The notes beneath the pieces were generated by a model. The model saw only the letters and a program-made list of their open reading frames with translations, made no database searches and was not told the DNA's origin. Position numbers and translations under genes: made by a program. Source: Blasia pusilla (taxonomy: Eukaryota > Marchantiophyta > Marchantiopsida > Blasiales). From it: a stretch of DNA of 64,000 nucleotides. Positions 21,299 to 32,480 of the stretch are shown in pieces (the first letter of the stretch is position 1; each line of letters opens with the position of its first letter). Location of the stretch: contig CM114274.1 in NCBI GenBank assembly GCA_050084515.1, forward strand, positions 7,750,001 through 7,814,000, written 5' to 3'.

Positions 21299-23597
21299 GC
21301 GCCTTTCATTTCCCATGCTCTCATATCACTTTGTAAACGATGGCACTCGTCTCATTCTTTACTCTTCAACTTCCGGTGTAAGTGTGCCCGACCTTAACCC
21401 GCAGTTGCCCCAACGGTTCTCCTAATGAGAGGTCACCTGCAGTGCACATCCGGCTGAGCTTAGTTCGATCTGAACAAGCTGGCGGTAGTAAAAAAGGGAT
21501 GGCTGGACTCACTTCTGTGAAATCTGTCAGTGAATCGAGGAAGAAACTATGACTACTGGAAATCCTACTTCTCCTCGGGTTAGGCTCCATTGAGATCTCG
21601 ACAAGTGTCGGTAACGAAGCATGTTGGATGTCCCACTTTGTCCTGCATCGTTCATTCCGTGTAAGTGTTGCAGAGCCATATATATCACTCGTGCGCTTGT
21701 GGTATTCGCAATCGCACCATTTGCAACGAAACCAGAAGTCGTGCGCGGATTCGTGGAAGTGTTGATGCGGATTGTCGTTTGCGGAATTTAACCACGATCT
21801 AAGCTGGCGATCGAACGATGGAATGAACTCGTACAAGATGTATAGTCATCTTGATCGTCGGTAAAAAAAAATGTTCGAAGAGCTTTTGCTGAAGAATAGA
21901 GGCCTAATGTAAGTGTTGAATCTAGTGAAAGGAAGGGGTTAATGATATTCCACCCAAATTCATATTTTTTTTGAGGTTGAAAGTTTAAGGAAATAGGGGT
22001 TAGGGGGTCATTTTTCAAATAGAGATGTGTTTGCAAATCAAGAAGGCCCGTGATTATTTTACTAAAATATTATAGAAACTTTTGTTAGAAAAAACTCATA
22101 CTTTTCCTCGACTTTCTCTCTTCCTTGGGTTGTTGGGTCTCCTCTCTTCTCCTAAGAGAGGAGACCCAACAACCCATGAAGTACAAGTTGAGATCCACTC
22201 ATGGTTGGTAGGGCTAGAAGAAAAGAACATTCTTGTCTCAATATGAAGGAAAGAGATCGAGAGCCCCCAATACCTTGTTTATGGAAAGACCTCTATGGAA
22301 TAGTGCAGGCATATTGGATCTAGATTCAAACCTACGATTTTATGTTAAGTAAACACGATCTAAATAACTCTACTTTTGGGAACGTTGGTGATTTGATTAT
22401 TACCGGGACAATGTTTAGGAGACACCCATATACGTTGTCCCGGTATCATAAAGAAGGATTATAGATTTCTGCCTATCACTCAAGCTGAAGTTCGGACTAT
22501 GAACTTCTCGACTATATCTATCTTACTACAAAACTGCTCCCCCCACTTCGGCAAGTACAGAAAGTCTTTCTCAAAGAAGTCGGATTTGAAAGTACTCTAA
22601 AAGTTGGTAGCTTATCTACATCACCAACTCTAAACCAGATGTTCCTCAATCAGTCTACATATCGCTCACCTCCGAAAGTGAAAAGGAAGAAGAAAAGAAT
22701 TATGTATTTGAAGAGTACTTGCACATTTCGTCGTCGTTGAACTGCATAAGATATAGATAGTCCATAGAAAACTCTGGTCGAAAAAAAACAACGATGATAT
22801 TCTCGAGAAGTTCCTACGCATTCCGACCCCATTCCGTGTGGGGACAGGACAGTTGACGTGACCAACACCCTAATGAGTTCGCCACTGGACGATATTTGCT
22901 TTCGTATGATGTTGCCAACTCGAATCCTGCGATGTGACTAACTACTTCGCTTCTTCCGAAAAGCGCGTGAGAAAGTGCGATGAAACTCGGCCAATTGTGT
23001 TTTTCTCATGTCTCGGTGTGAGAGGACGAGGCGAGAATCCGCGAAGGGAATTCGTAAATTTCTTAGGCAACAGAACTCGACATTGCTGAGTTCGGGCCAC
23101 ACTCTCCACAGTTCGGGAGGAGAGGATCGCTGGAACATGGAGGTGCTATGATGGTCAATCGGTGCTTAGATGCAAGCTGTGCTGCAAGGACGCGTTTGAG
23201 GTCTGCGCTTTTTCCTGGCGCTGGCGATCGGTCATACGGCAACTGGTTGCAGTCTCGAGAAGGCGAGGAGGAACCATCCGATACGACTGATTGGAACGTG
23301 TGACTGGATCGATCGCAGTGCGAAGAATCGTGGAAACATATCGGTGCTGAAACTCGCGGCCTGGAATTTGGATCTTGTGGAGTTTTCCGGGTAAGAAACC
23401 TCATGATGATGCGTAGGTATTAACTATTGTAATGATCCGGAAAAACTCTATTCCTGAGTTGTCGCTGGCAGTCATAGGCATTCGCACTGAATTTCGCTGC
23501 CCCTGATAATCACCGGTGTGTGAACTCGCACGATGATCCCCGTGACGCTTAAAAGGTGATCGGGTCGAGATACTGCAGGTGATCCATCTCGCTCGAT
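21299..23597. other. Spacer between RING genes with one strong hairpin
   Basis: No gene recognised. The first 550 bases resemble the downstream flank of the RING relic at 16.5 kb. AT content rises from about 21.85 kb. The perfect inverted repeat at 22126-22176 is listed separately. Confidence 0.45.
22126..22176. ncRNA. Perfect 23-bp hairpin (candidate foldback or small-RNA precursor)
   Basis: Arms at 22126-22148 and 22154-22176 are perfectly complementary over 23 bases with a 5-base loop (CTCCT). The arm starts TGGGTTGTTGGGTCTCC. It is too short and too perfect for a typical plant miRNA precursor, so a young inverted duplication or MITE core is equally possible. Transcription is unknown. Confidence 0.45.
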
Positions 23598-24373
23598 ATG
23601 GACTTCAACATGTTCAGCGAGAGCTTCCCGTCCTTGGACGTGCAAGCGATCTCTCGATATTATGCTCGTTCGCCGAAAGTTGATACATTCCTGTGGATGG
23701 AGCGAGGCACTGTGGTTGGTGTGTGTGAGTTGAGATCCCCTTACGATAGTTCAAAGGACCTTCCGGTCGAACTTCAAACGCTGGTCCGGCTCAGCCAAGC
23801 AGCCCACGCGACTTCTCACAGGAGCGGTTCATCGCCGCAGCGTGGAGAAGTGGAAGTGGAGAAGATCCGGAGGAGTGGTCGGCGCAGGTCGAGGCCAAGG
23901 CAAGATGATGTCAAGGACTCCGAGCACAGTTTTAACGGTAATCCATGGGAAGCCGCGCAAGCTCAGCGATCTTGCTGATTTCATCGAGGGTGCTTTGAAT
24001 TTCGAGGACTTACGGATGCCGAAATTGGTAGATTCGAGTCTCAGGAATCTGCGGAACAATGCTTTGCGGTCTGGAATTCTCTGTCCATACTCATCGATGC
24101 GGAGAATGTGAGAAGCTCAAAGCAAGTCAGGCGGAGATGGAAGCACTGGAAGGGAAGTACGAGCGAGACCTCAGTGCCGCCAACGAGGAGCTGACTAAGG
24201 AGAGGGACGCACATTTGTGCCAAATCTGCTGCTTGGAACCTCGAAATGCTGTGGTTTTCACTTGTATGCATTTCTTGTACTGCATCTGTTGTCTAGAAGC
24301 CCACAAGAAGAACGATGGCCGCTGTCCAGCCTGCAGAGCCGAGATCGGTGGACTTTGTGAACTTCTTCTTTAA
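23598..24373 (+). pseudogene. RING-finger paralogue with shifted frames
   Basis: Three successive plus-strand frames cover one paralogue. Frame A (23598-23978) is an N-terminus with no homologue here. Frame B (about 23842-24111) carries KLSDLADFIEGALNFEDLRM, matching the helical module of the other two RING genes. Frame C (24059-24373) holds a complete RING: LCQICCLEPRNAVVFTCMHF, YCICCL, CPACRAEI. Two shifts of the same sense would need to be introns or indels. No convincing GT..AG pair was seen, and the sisters are intronless, so I favour a damaged gene. If a short unannotated intron exists, the gene could still be functional. Confidence 0.6.
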
Positions 24374-24590
24374 ACTCTCTACTCCATTGCGCTCATCCTG
24401 GAGCTCGTGAGCGTCCCACAAAGAGAAGAAAGATCGCAGAGTCCAGAAAGCGGCTTCAAAAGCTCCATGGAACCTGTGACACAGTCAAGGAGTTTGGTAC
24501 TTTCGACTAGTCTAGTAGATGCTTTGCCCTGTGATAGCTGAAACCTGAACCTCAGGGCCTTATTCCTTTCTTGGGGCCCCACGCGACCCC

Positions 24591-24596
24591 AATAAA
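24591..24596 (+). terminator. Polyadenylation signal candidate
   Basis: A canonical AATAAA lies about 218 bases after the stop of the third RING paralogue, in a suitable position for its 3' untranslated region. Plant polyadenylation signals are loose, so this is only suggestive. Confidence 0.35.
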
Positions 24597-24599
24597 CGT

Positions 24600-26518
24600 G
24601 CCTATGTATTTCCGTAAGTGAAAGTGTATTTATCCGTAATTGTGTGTTTATTACTGAATAAATATGCAATTACGAAGGGATTTTTTTCTGTCAAGAATTT
24701 TTGGGCCAAAAATTCTAGTGATCCAGATCCATTTGCAAAAATAAAATCATTTGTACCAATATCAGTCCTAGGATAAGTAAATAGGGCCTCATGGGATAAG
24801 GCCCTTAAACGCTCAAAGCCAATATATTTGAATGGGATTAAGTTTCTGGTAAGTAACTTGAAGTTGTTGGAACTTACTCTCTTGCAACAAATCAAGATAG
24901 ATCGCATGGATGGATTAATTTTGTTCGACATTCACACGGAAAGAAAATGTCATATGGATTATCAAATGATTCAATGCATTACAAATTGTGGACGCTTTAG
25001 AATTCTTGAAAAATTGCCAATGAAATTTTAATATGAACACAAGGGGAAGAAGAATGTACATCAAAATTTGGTTCTAAAGTCGAATTAAATTCTCAAAAAA
25101 TTGGGAAGAAATTTGGATATGAACCCGTTTACTTATGTACTATGTCAACCCATGTTCTCGTGATATCACACGAAATTTATCTCACTATTGATTGGGCTTA
25201 CTTTTGCCATGGATTTTCTCATCCCCTTTTATTCAAATTATTCAAAAAAGGGAAAACTAAACTCAAGTATAGACATCTAGTATGTTGCCTGTTCTATGCA
25301 CGGGTGATAGTTTTCCCTTTAAATTAATTACTTTTAAATGACACCCTTTAAGAATAGAAGGGCCTTAAGAAGACATGTGTCAACAATAGAAGGATCTTAA
25401 AAGGAAAAGTCTCCAACATCTTCTAACCCCATCCATCTTATGAGTGCAAAGGCTCGGGTGTGTATATTTAGAAGTAAAAATTTCTTTGGAAGTTCATTCT
25501 AGGCACCAACTCCAAACGGTAAGTTTTTCTCTAATAGTGAGTCTTTTTCCCCATCTCTATCCAATAATGACAAAATTCCTGAATTTTTATTTGCAAGTGC
25601 CCGCCAAAAGCAGCGGAAATGAGTGGCACTTTCAATTCTACTTGCCTTTTGTGCCATCTTGTGCAGTGTCATCTATGCTATTATTATTGAACTCCTATGA
25701 TTTCTACACAACCTCGGAAAATAGTTTTCTTGAGGACATTTGATTGATACAAGCAGCGTTGTTTTGCGAGAAGATCACAATTAAGCCTTGTAGACTTCAA
25801 CCAGGTTTGGTTTTCTCAACAACTTTGTCGTCTAGTATGATATCACAATCCACACTCTTACTACAAAATGACCTGCTGAGAGTATCTCCTCTTATTCACC
25901 TTTCTCTTCAAGTATAATCACACTCCGCCTACTAAAATGCACAATTGATTTGATTTGATTTTTTCTCCTCTTCAAGAAGTTCAGAGTCTAGTGCGATCAT
26001 AATCCACAACATCTTTGGGTGTGTCATCACTTCCTTTAGTGTAATCGCACTAGAACGTATATATATTTATCTATCTGCCATTCAGTTTCTCTTCTTCACT
26101 CATTTTCTGATTCGATCACAATCATGAGGGCCAATTTCGAATCGTTGTTTGTTTTTCTTTGCAGCTAGTGAGGGAAACATGTGTTCCTCTATTGAGCCGC
26201 AAGCTTCATTATTGGGATCTTTGCATGTTAGAGGCTTATTTCTTTGGTCGATATTTTGGTCTTCCCATGTGAAATGGAAATATCTTTACGACCTTTAAAT
26301 GTACTCTACATTTTTTTTCTCATCATCTAGGCTATCGATGTGTCCATCATGCGTGCATATTAATTACTTTCTCCCCCACCCCTTTCAAAGGGCCGCACAA
26401 TGATTCACTTGCGTTGTTCGAGTTGAAATTGCTTGGCGTTTGGACATCATAATTTTTCAGTAAAACCTTTTATGGCTGTCTAACTCGCTGAAGTTCCTAT
26501 TTCGTGCAGGGAAGAACC
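24600..26518. other. AT-rich stretch without recognised genes
   Basis: Small open frames only, none with a recognisable domain. Repeated CACAACAAnT and AATCACACT words occur near 25.85-26.05 kb but no tandem period was established. Confidence 0.5.
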
Positions 26519-27162
26519 TGTCACGTCCTTTAGGATAGATCGGTGAGATCTAGTAGAGCGTCTTCAAGAGTAGTGGAGGACAGGCCTAGGGGTTCAAGGA
26601 TGACCTACTGAGGCTCCGAGAAACCTGAGAGAGCAGGTTTCCCCTTCGTTTTGGCTCATTTGAAGCCATATTGAGGAACCTACTATTTTAGGTAAGTACC
26701 ATTTTGAGTATATGATCAACTTTCTATTTTTGGTAAGTGGCCTTTGACCTCCTACATCAGGTCAAGAGCCAAGGAGGTGACTTGGGAGAATAGGTTACCA
26801 TGGAGAGAGCTTGGGAGAGGGGAGGGGTATATATCCCAAGGAGAGAGAGCTTGAGAGCTCATTCTCTCTTTGTTGAACCTCTTGGCATGAGGCGGCGGAG
26901 CTATGGTCCCTTGCCTTGTGAGTATAACCCAAGCCTCTCATTAGGAGAGTGGGTTTGGTTTGACATGAGAGACAGTGCACACCTTTGAGAACTATGGTGT
27001 GAGATTGTGTAGAGAGAGATTGGATCTTACTTTACAAAGAGATATTTTGGTACTTCTTGTCTCGTTGTTTGGATGCCATGAGTTAGCATGGGATCGTGCG
27101 TGTTTGTGTGCGTGTTCGGTGACAACAATGTATGTTGTGTAGCGATGTGTATGCGCACAACA
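26519..27162 (+). repeat. Solo gypsy LTR (644 bp)
   Basis: The segment starts TGTCACGTCC and ends GCACAACA. The same sequence in reverse orientation is found at 49434-50059 and, without its tail, at 58961-59472. Flanks are AACC on both sides (ending at 26518, starting at 27163), a possible 4-bp target duplication. No internal retroelement coding adjoins it, so it is probably a solo LTR left by recombination. A TATA-like word (TATATAT) lies at 26828-26834 with a CT-rich initiator region after it. Confidence 0.7.
26828..26834 (+). promoter_or_regulatory. LTR TATA box candidate
   Basis: TATATAT in GGGGTATATATCCC, about 310 bases into the LTR. Sister LTR copies have GGTATACC at the same place. 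It likely marks the end of U3. Confidence 0.45.
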
Positions 27163-29470
27163 AACCGGAACATGGGAATCATGCTTAAGAAGGTTGCTAA
27201 GGATAGACTGTTTGTCCTTTCTGGGGAAGCTGCAAGTTGTACTTTGCTCTCCCGTATCCATGTTTTTGTGTCTTTTCTTCTGAGATTGTCATGGTGTGAA
27301 GAAGTAATGCAGAAGCAAATTTGGAGTCTACTTCCCTAAAACGTTTCAATTTACAATTGATATGTTGAGGTTGTTCTCCAAATCCTTTGAGTACGCTCGG
27401 AGGGCACAACTTTAAGCTCTCTTGTGACATCCTATAGGTTTTCATCAGATCTCAAGCTTTGATGAGTTCTATTAATTCAGCTACCTCCCATCATGGAGCT
27501 CCATCTATATTATTATTGGCGACAGGTCTCAGAAACAAACAGGCTTATGCTCAACACCTGTCCTCTTTAAAAGTTTAGTTCCATCTATGATCTAGTAACT
27601 AAGATGGAGAAGCGTGCAAGAAGAAGAAGATCGGAGATCTATGGCGGGGCTCTTCTTTCACCCGTGTTGAGCATGGGCATTAGCTAGTGCCTCTGAACTT
27701 CCACGTATGGATTCAGAGAGAGGATCTCGTGTGCTAGCCAAAAATGAAGTAGTGAGAGTTGGAGATTGAATCCAAGGATGAGCTCTTGTAACTAGAGGTG
27801 GAGTTTAAAGACATGATCATCATTGCAAATAGGTCATGAGTTTTGGAGATTGAGTTTAGGGATAAGCTCATTTGGTGGAGATTATAGAGCATTTTTTGTA
27901 TTGGTTCATATAATGATGAAAAATGCCCAAAATCTAGACTGGCAAGTTTGGACGTATAAGAAAGAAAGTAAGAAATTATTCTCTACCAAGGGAAATTTCC
28001 ACGTTATTCTTGCCACATACCACCCAAAATTTTCCTCCAATGAGTTTATCATGCGCATTAACACTGCTATTACTATCCATAAAGTCAATAAAGACGGGAA
28101 TCAAGAAATTCATATGATCATGCCTTAAAAAGTTGCAACTTTGATGAACTAAAGAAGCAAGTTTCCACACTCAGGATCCATGTATTTTTTCCTACTGTCA
28201 ACCAAATTCACTCTCATATCTCATACTGATAGGTTTGGGTTACTCATAGAGCAAAGATCATCATAGTTTCATGGTCTCAAATTATAACAAGGCTCAAAAA
28301 TAAAGAGAGAACAAGTTTTGCAAACTCTCTCATGGGGTATACCCTCGCTACAGTCTTTGAGATTTTTCCTCACTATCTTTGAACATAGATCATCCTCTCA
28401 GCCCTAATTAACTTACGAGAGGAAGTCAAGAGGCACTTTCCTAATTAAAATGGAATTTAAATAGAACCAAAAATAGGAACGGTACCCAAAATGATAAGCT
28501 TATCAAATAAATAAATAAAGTCCAATAGAGCCCAAAATTGAGGTTAATCTACTTACTTTGGCTACCTCCCTGTTAATAGGCCATCCTTGACTTATTGACA
28601 TCAACCTTTAATCTCTCTCTATATGGTCTATAAATACTCCCCACTCCCCTAAAAAAGATGTTATAGTTATTAAAGTCAAACACATCACCACAAAAAATAT
28701 TACTATCAACATCTATATACTAATAAAAAGTAGATACAACACTCAATCATGGATTACTACTTGCCCTTAACCCTAATTACTAATTCCTAAACCCTAAGCC
28801 ATACATCTTAGATCCAAAACCTAAATCAGTGACCCTAAACTATACCATATCACCCTTGTTTGGAGAAAACGGTCTAGTAACAATATCCAAAACTTGCGAC
28901 AATCATTGACCATAATGACACCAATCTAAAAACACTTGCAATTTTCCAACTTGTTTATCCATGAATTTTGATATTAGAATAAAATGGAATGGTCTAAAGG
29001 ATCAAATGTTTTGAAATTGATATTTTCGTCTTATCTCTCTTCACTCCCTTAACACCTTATTAGAACTTACTATAGGGCATTGAAGCATAAGCATGTTAAA
29101 TCTCTTGTCAATGTGACGGTCAATATTAATCTCCAAGTGATCCTCGTTGTGATCAAAGAAGGGCTCCCAACTTGGGTAAATGCTAAGAATGGGATCTTGC
29201 TTACCCTCAATGAACTGCATCCTTTAGTAATATAGGGTATTATCAAAGATTCTTCGACCTTGACAATATGTGTCTCATATACTAGTGTATCTATCTATTG
29301 ATAATTTTGAGTCTTATACCCAACTTCATTATAAGATCTTCTTTTCCGCTAGTAGGGTTTGGATGAATAGAGAACTTGAATATCATAAATTAAATTACGG
29401 GATGTACACATGGTTGCATAGAAAACTTGTCCTCCTTGTGCCTAGGAGGCTAGAAGGAACATGGACGGAT
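27163..29470. other. AT-rich stretch without recognised genes
   Basis: A 101-codon plus frame at 27823-28128 has no clear family. Telo-box-like CCCTAA words occur near 28760-28850 but are not a telomere array. No further structure was seen. Confidence 0.5.
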
Positions 29471-29479
29471 AACACACAC

Positions 29480-29720
29480 TTATAGTTCATAATGGAAGGT
29501 AGGGCAATAAGGAGGGAGCTCAAGGAAGTGGGGGTGGAGGGAGGAAGAAACGGGAAAGTATGGAACACATAGGCAAGTAGGGGGATGAGAAAGAAGGGGA
29601 AAGTGGGGCCCATGTGGACAAGTCCTTCCATAGGATAGACGTAAGTCCATGGATATGGACATGCATGTCTGCAGACACAGACTTTGTCTCCATGCAATCT
29701 TGGGTGTACATGTGGATCCT
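29480..29720. repeat. Dispersed repeat, copy 2
   Basis: Shares ordered words with the copy at 13861-14060 (GGAAGTGGGG, GAAGAAAC, AAGAAGGGGAAAGTGGG, AAGTCCTTCCATAGGAnAGAC) and extends further into CATGGACATG and CACAGACTTTG, which recur at about 35.58-35.66 kb. Confidence 0.65.
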
Positions 29721-30355
29721 CTGAGCAATAGTCTTATGTATCCATCCACGGCATGAATGATGTATCAGGTTTGTTCTCATAGTTTTGAGTGATGGAGAAA
29801 CTTTTGGACTTAGACTTCCATTTCTTTTGGTCCATCATTTTTTGATTTAATAAGTGATATTGGATTCTACAATGAGATCCATAGCCTTTGATAGTGATTA
29901 ACAAGTGCAAGGCATCACATAAGTGGTCACTTGAAGTTTTTTAGAGACAACTATAATGGACATTAGCAATTTGCATTCCTATCTTGACTCTTGAGTGGAT
30001 CAATGATTATATATGGATTTTAAAAACATAGACTAAGGAAGGTATGTGGAACCATATAGTCTCAAAGGTAGATAAACACTTTAGAACATAGAAGCCAATC
30101 ATAGAGAGGGTGCCCACGTACTATAAGTAGTGCTATGTAGGATTTTTATATATAATATAGAAATTTTACCGGTCAATGTTGATAAAATAATTTTGCATAT
30201 ACATAGAATGAGATAAGAAAGAAGTTGCAAAGGCTTTGGAGGGATAGAGGAGGAGAATTCTTATCACCACAATTCCAAAAATATTTGGGAGAGCATGCAT
30301 GGAATCAAACATAAATTAACCATAACACAATCTTCTACATTGGAGCAAAATTTTC

Positions 30356-30395
30356 TACAGGTTTATGATGCATCAAGAATCATCATAAACCTGTA
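30356..30395. repeat. 15-bp inverted repeat with 10-base loop
   Basis: Perfectly paired arms at 30356-30370 and 30381-30395, arm sequence TACAGGTTTATGATG, loop CATCAAGAAT. It sits just before a copia relic. Confidence 0.7.
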
Positions 30396-30850
30396 TGATA
30401 AGATAAGGAGCAAGAAAGGTATCTTCATCGGCTATAGTTATGAGTCTGAGGCTTATTGATTGTGGACCTTGTAGTATACTATGGCAAAAAAAGGGCTTCT
30501 AGGCAATGATGTGGCATCTTAGGAAAAATCTTGTGAAGTGGAGGACATCGATACTATACCTACTACCTATCCTGTCCCCAAATAAATAGGTAACCTTAAT
30601 TAAGCTACCATGAATGGTGTATACAAGGTATACCATTGTAGATTCCTAAGTCTATGGCGCAATGCTAGTGGGAACTCAAAAAGAGAGTCATGATCATCGA
30701 TAAAAGGAGCTAGTAGAGACCTTGGCGCAACCCAACAAAGTCAAAACCTAGACTACCTAGTCATGAAATGAATGAGGATGGCAGAATTGGCCCTACGACC
30801 AATGCTAGTCTAGACAAGTATATACTCTATATGCCTTGAGCCAAACCTTA
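30385..30850 (+). pseudogene. Ty1/copia integrase C-terminal relic
   Basis: A plus-strand reading gives KKGIFIGYSYESEAY, matching the copia integrase/RT junction motif 'KG.F+GYS..SKAYR+W'. A broken SRDV-like box follows, and near 30840 PNLIEKWHSH recalls the start of copia RT. Stops and shifts interrupt it throughout. Confidence 0.6.
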
Positions 30851-31098
30851 ATTGAGAAATGGCATAGCCACTTGTGGGGATGAGGGAAAGGTTAAAAAGA
30901 GTGGAAGGTCCTTGACTCAAGTTCCAAGCCAAGGTCGAGTAGGGAGGAACATGGGAGGAGTCAAGAAAGGCAATACATGAGACTAGCCGCAAAACGTGAA
31001 GGGCTATAAGACAACCATCAAATGCCAAATGGCATGAGTCGAGACATATGCTAGCCATGAGGAGACACACAAAAAATGGGTCTAATCTCCAAGATGTG

Positions 31099-31177
31099 TT
31101 TGGGGAGCTTGGAGGTGCAAAATCTATAGGAAGTAGGAAAATCTTCTTGTAGATTTTGCACCTCCAAGCTCCCCAAA
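31099..31177. ncRNA. Perfect 28-bp hairpin (candidate small-RNA precursor or foldback)
   Basis: Arms at 31099-31126 and 31150-31177 pair perfectly over 28 bases with a 23-base loop. One arm begins TTTGGGGAGCTTGGAGG. Size and loop fit a minimal hairpin RNA or a very recent inverted duplication. No transcript evidence is available. Confidence 0.45.
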
Positions 31178-31579
31178 GCCATTTTAGGACCTTACTAGTC
31201 AAACGTAGGTACGCAAGCCGTAAACTACATTTGGATTGTGGGCCAAAATAGAGAGCCTAGGCTGGATGATGGGAATAGTAGGTTTCCCTTGTATAAGTCC
31301 TGTTAGAAAGGCACTAACCATAATTGTTTTTAGGCCATGTTTCAGCTTTGAACTAAGAACTTTTTAAGATCTACTTTGTAGAAATAACCATCGCACTCCG
31401 GTTTATGTGAGGGACTTGGGGAGATTGGTCAAGTCTTGGAGAAGAGGCTTCCTAGGGAGATGATATACATCTTGTGAGAGTTGGAATTTATTAGCGATTG
31501 GTTCACCAACTCTTTGGAAAGTCGGATCACGACCCATCGATGGTGTCCTCATCGCCTTGGATAACGTTAAAGACTGAGG

Positions 31580-32480
31580 AAGCCTAGTGTGTTTCCTTGC
31601 TGCCCCTCGTTGTGGATCCAACTCTACGGCTGCTCCACGCGTAACAACTACGGCGGCCTCCATGTGGGCAACGAACATCCAACCAAGATCCTCCATGTCT
31701 TTGGATGCTCCATAATACGTCGATGCCACCGATCCCGCATCGGGTAACGTGAGTGTCATAATGGCATCTACTACTGTTGTTGTTGTTTCTTAGCAGCCAC
31801 CCCAGCCTCACACCTGGCATCTCCCTTGACGCGTCTAGCTGGTGGAACTCTACCTCCTCCACGGGCAACTCCATCAACCCCTCAGGAAACTCCAGCTCCT
31901 CATCCCCGAACGAGACCACCGCCCGACCTATAAGCCCACCCGGACCGGAAACTCGCTCTGGTGCCCTCTCTAGCCCTTGGTCCGGACGTAGCTCAGGGTG
32001 TAAACTGGAAGACCTGGCGCAAGTATGATCGTACCTCTGACAATAGTCACGATGATAACCTCCTAGTGCAGCACCATCTCCTCCTACAGGCTGAGGCACG
32101 CATCCATGACCTTGACGAGTGCAATTGCGCTAGTGATGGGCTCCACCATATGCCCAAGAAATAATCATATACGGCTATTGTTGAGCCGTATATGAAGGCA
32201 CATGTCTCTATGGCACGACCTCCCGGTATTCTCCCTGAGCTCGTGGTGCCACAGACCAATCTTAGAATCCATATCACTGCAATGGTCGTGCAGGAAATCA
32301 TGATTGCTCTCGCCTAGAACCCATGGTGGCTACGCTCTCATCTGCCATGTTGCGTTTAATGTTCTCGGCGATCCTAAAAACATCGCTCAACGTAGGGGAG
32401 GTGTTCATAAGAAGCATCTACTCCCGCACCCGTGTCCTTAGGGTTTGATCTAGCATCGCATACCACGAGTGGATAGTCTA
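31580..32480 (-). pseudogene. Gypsy gag C-terminal part, copy 2
   Basis: Minus-strand text parallels the intact arrangement at 55.8-56.5 kb, with the segments YCQRYDHTCARSSSLHPE, RPDQGLERAPERVSGPGG and LDASREMPGVRLG matching the same words there. The upstream CCHC knuckle is broken in this copy. Below about 31.6 kb similarity is lost and there is no protease, methyltransferase, RT or integrase, so this copy has lost pol. Confidence 0.75.

Noticed and set aside
28760-28850. CCCTAA-type words as interstitial telomere repeat
   Set aside because: Words are scattered and irregular, with no tandem array.
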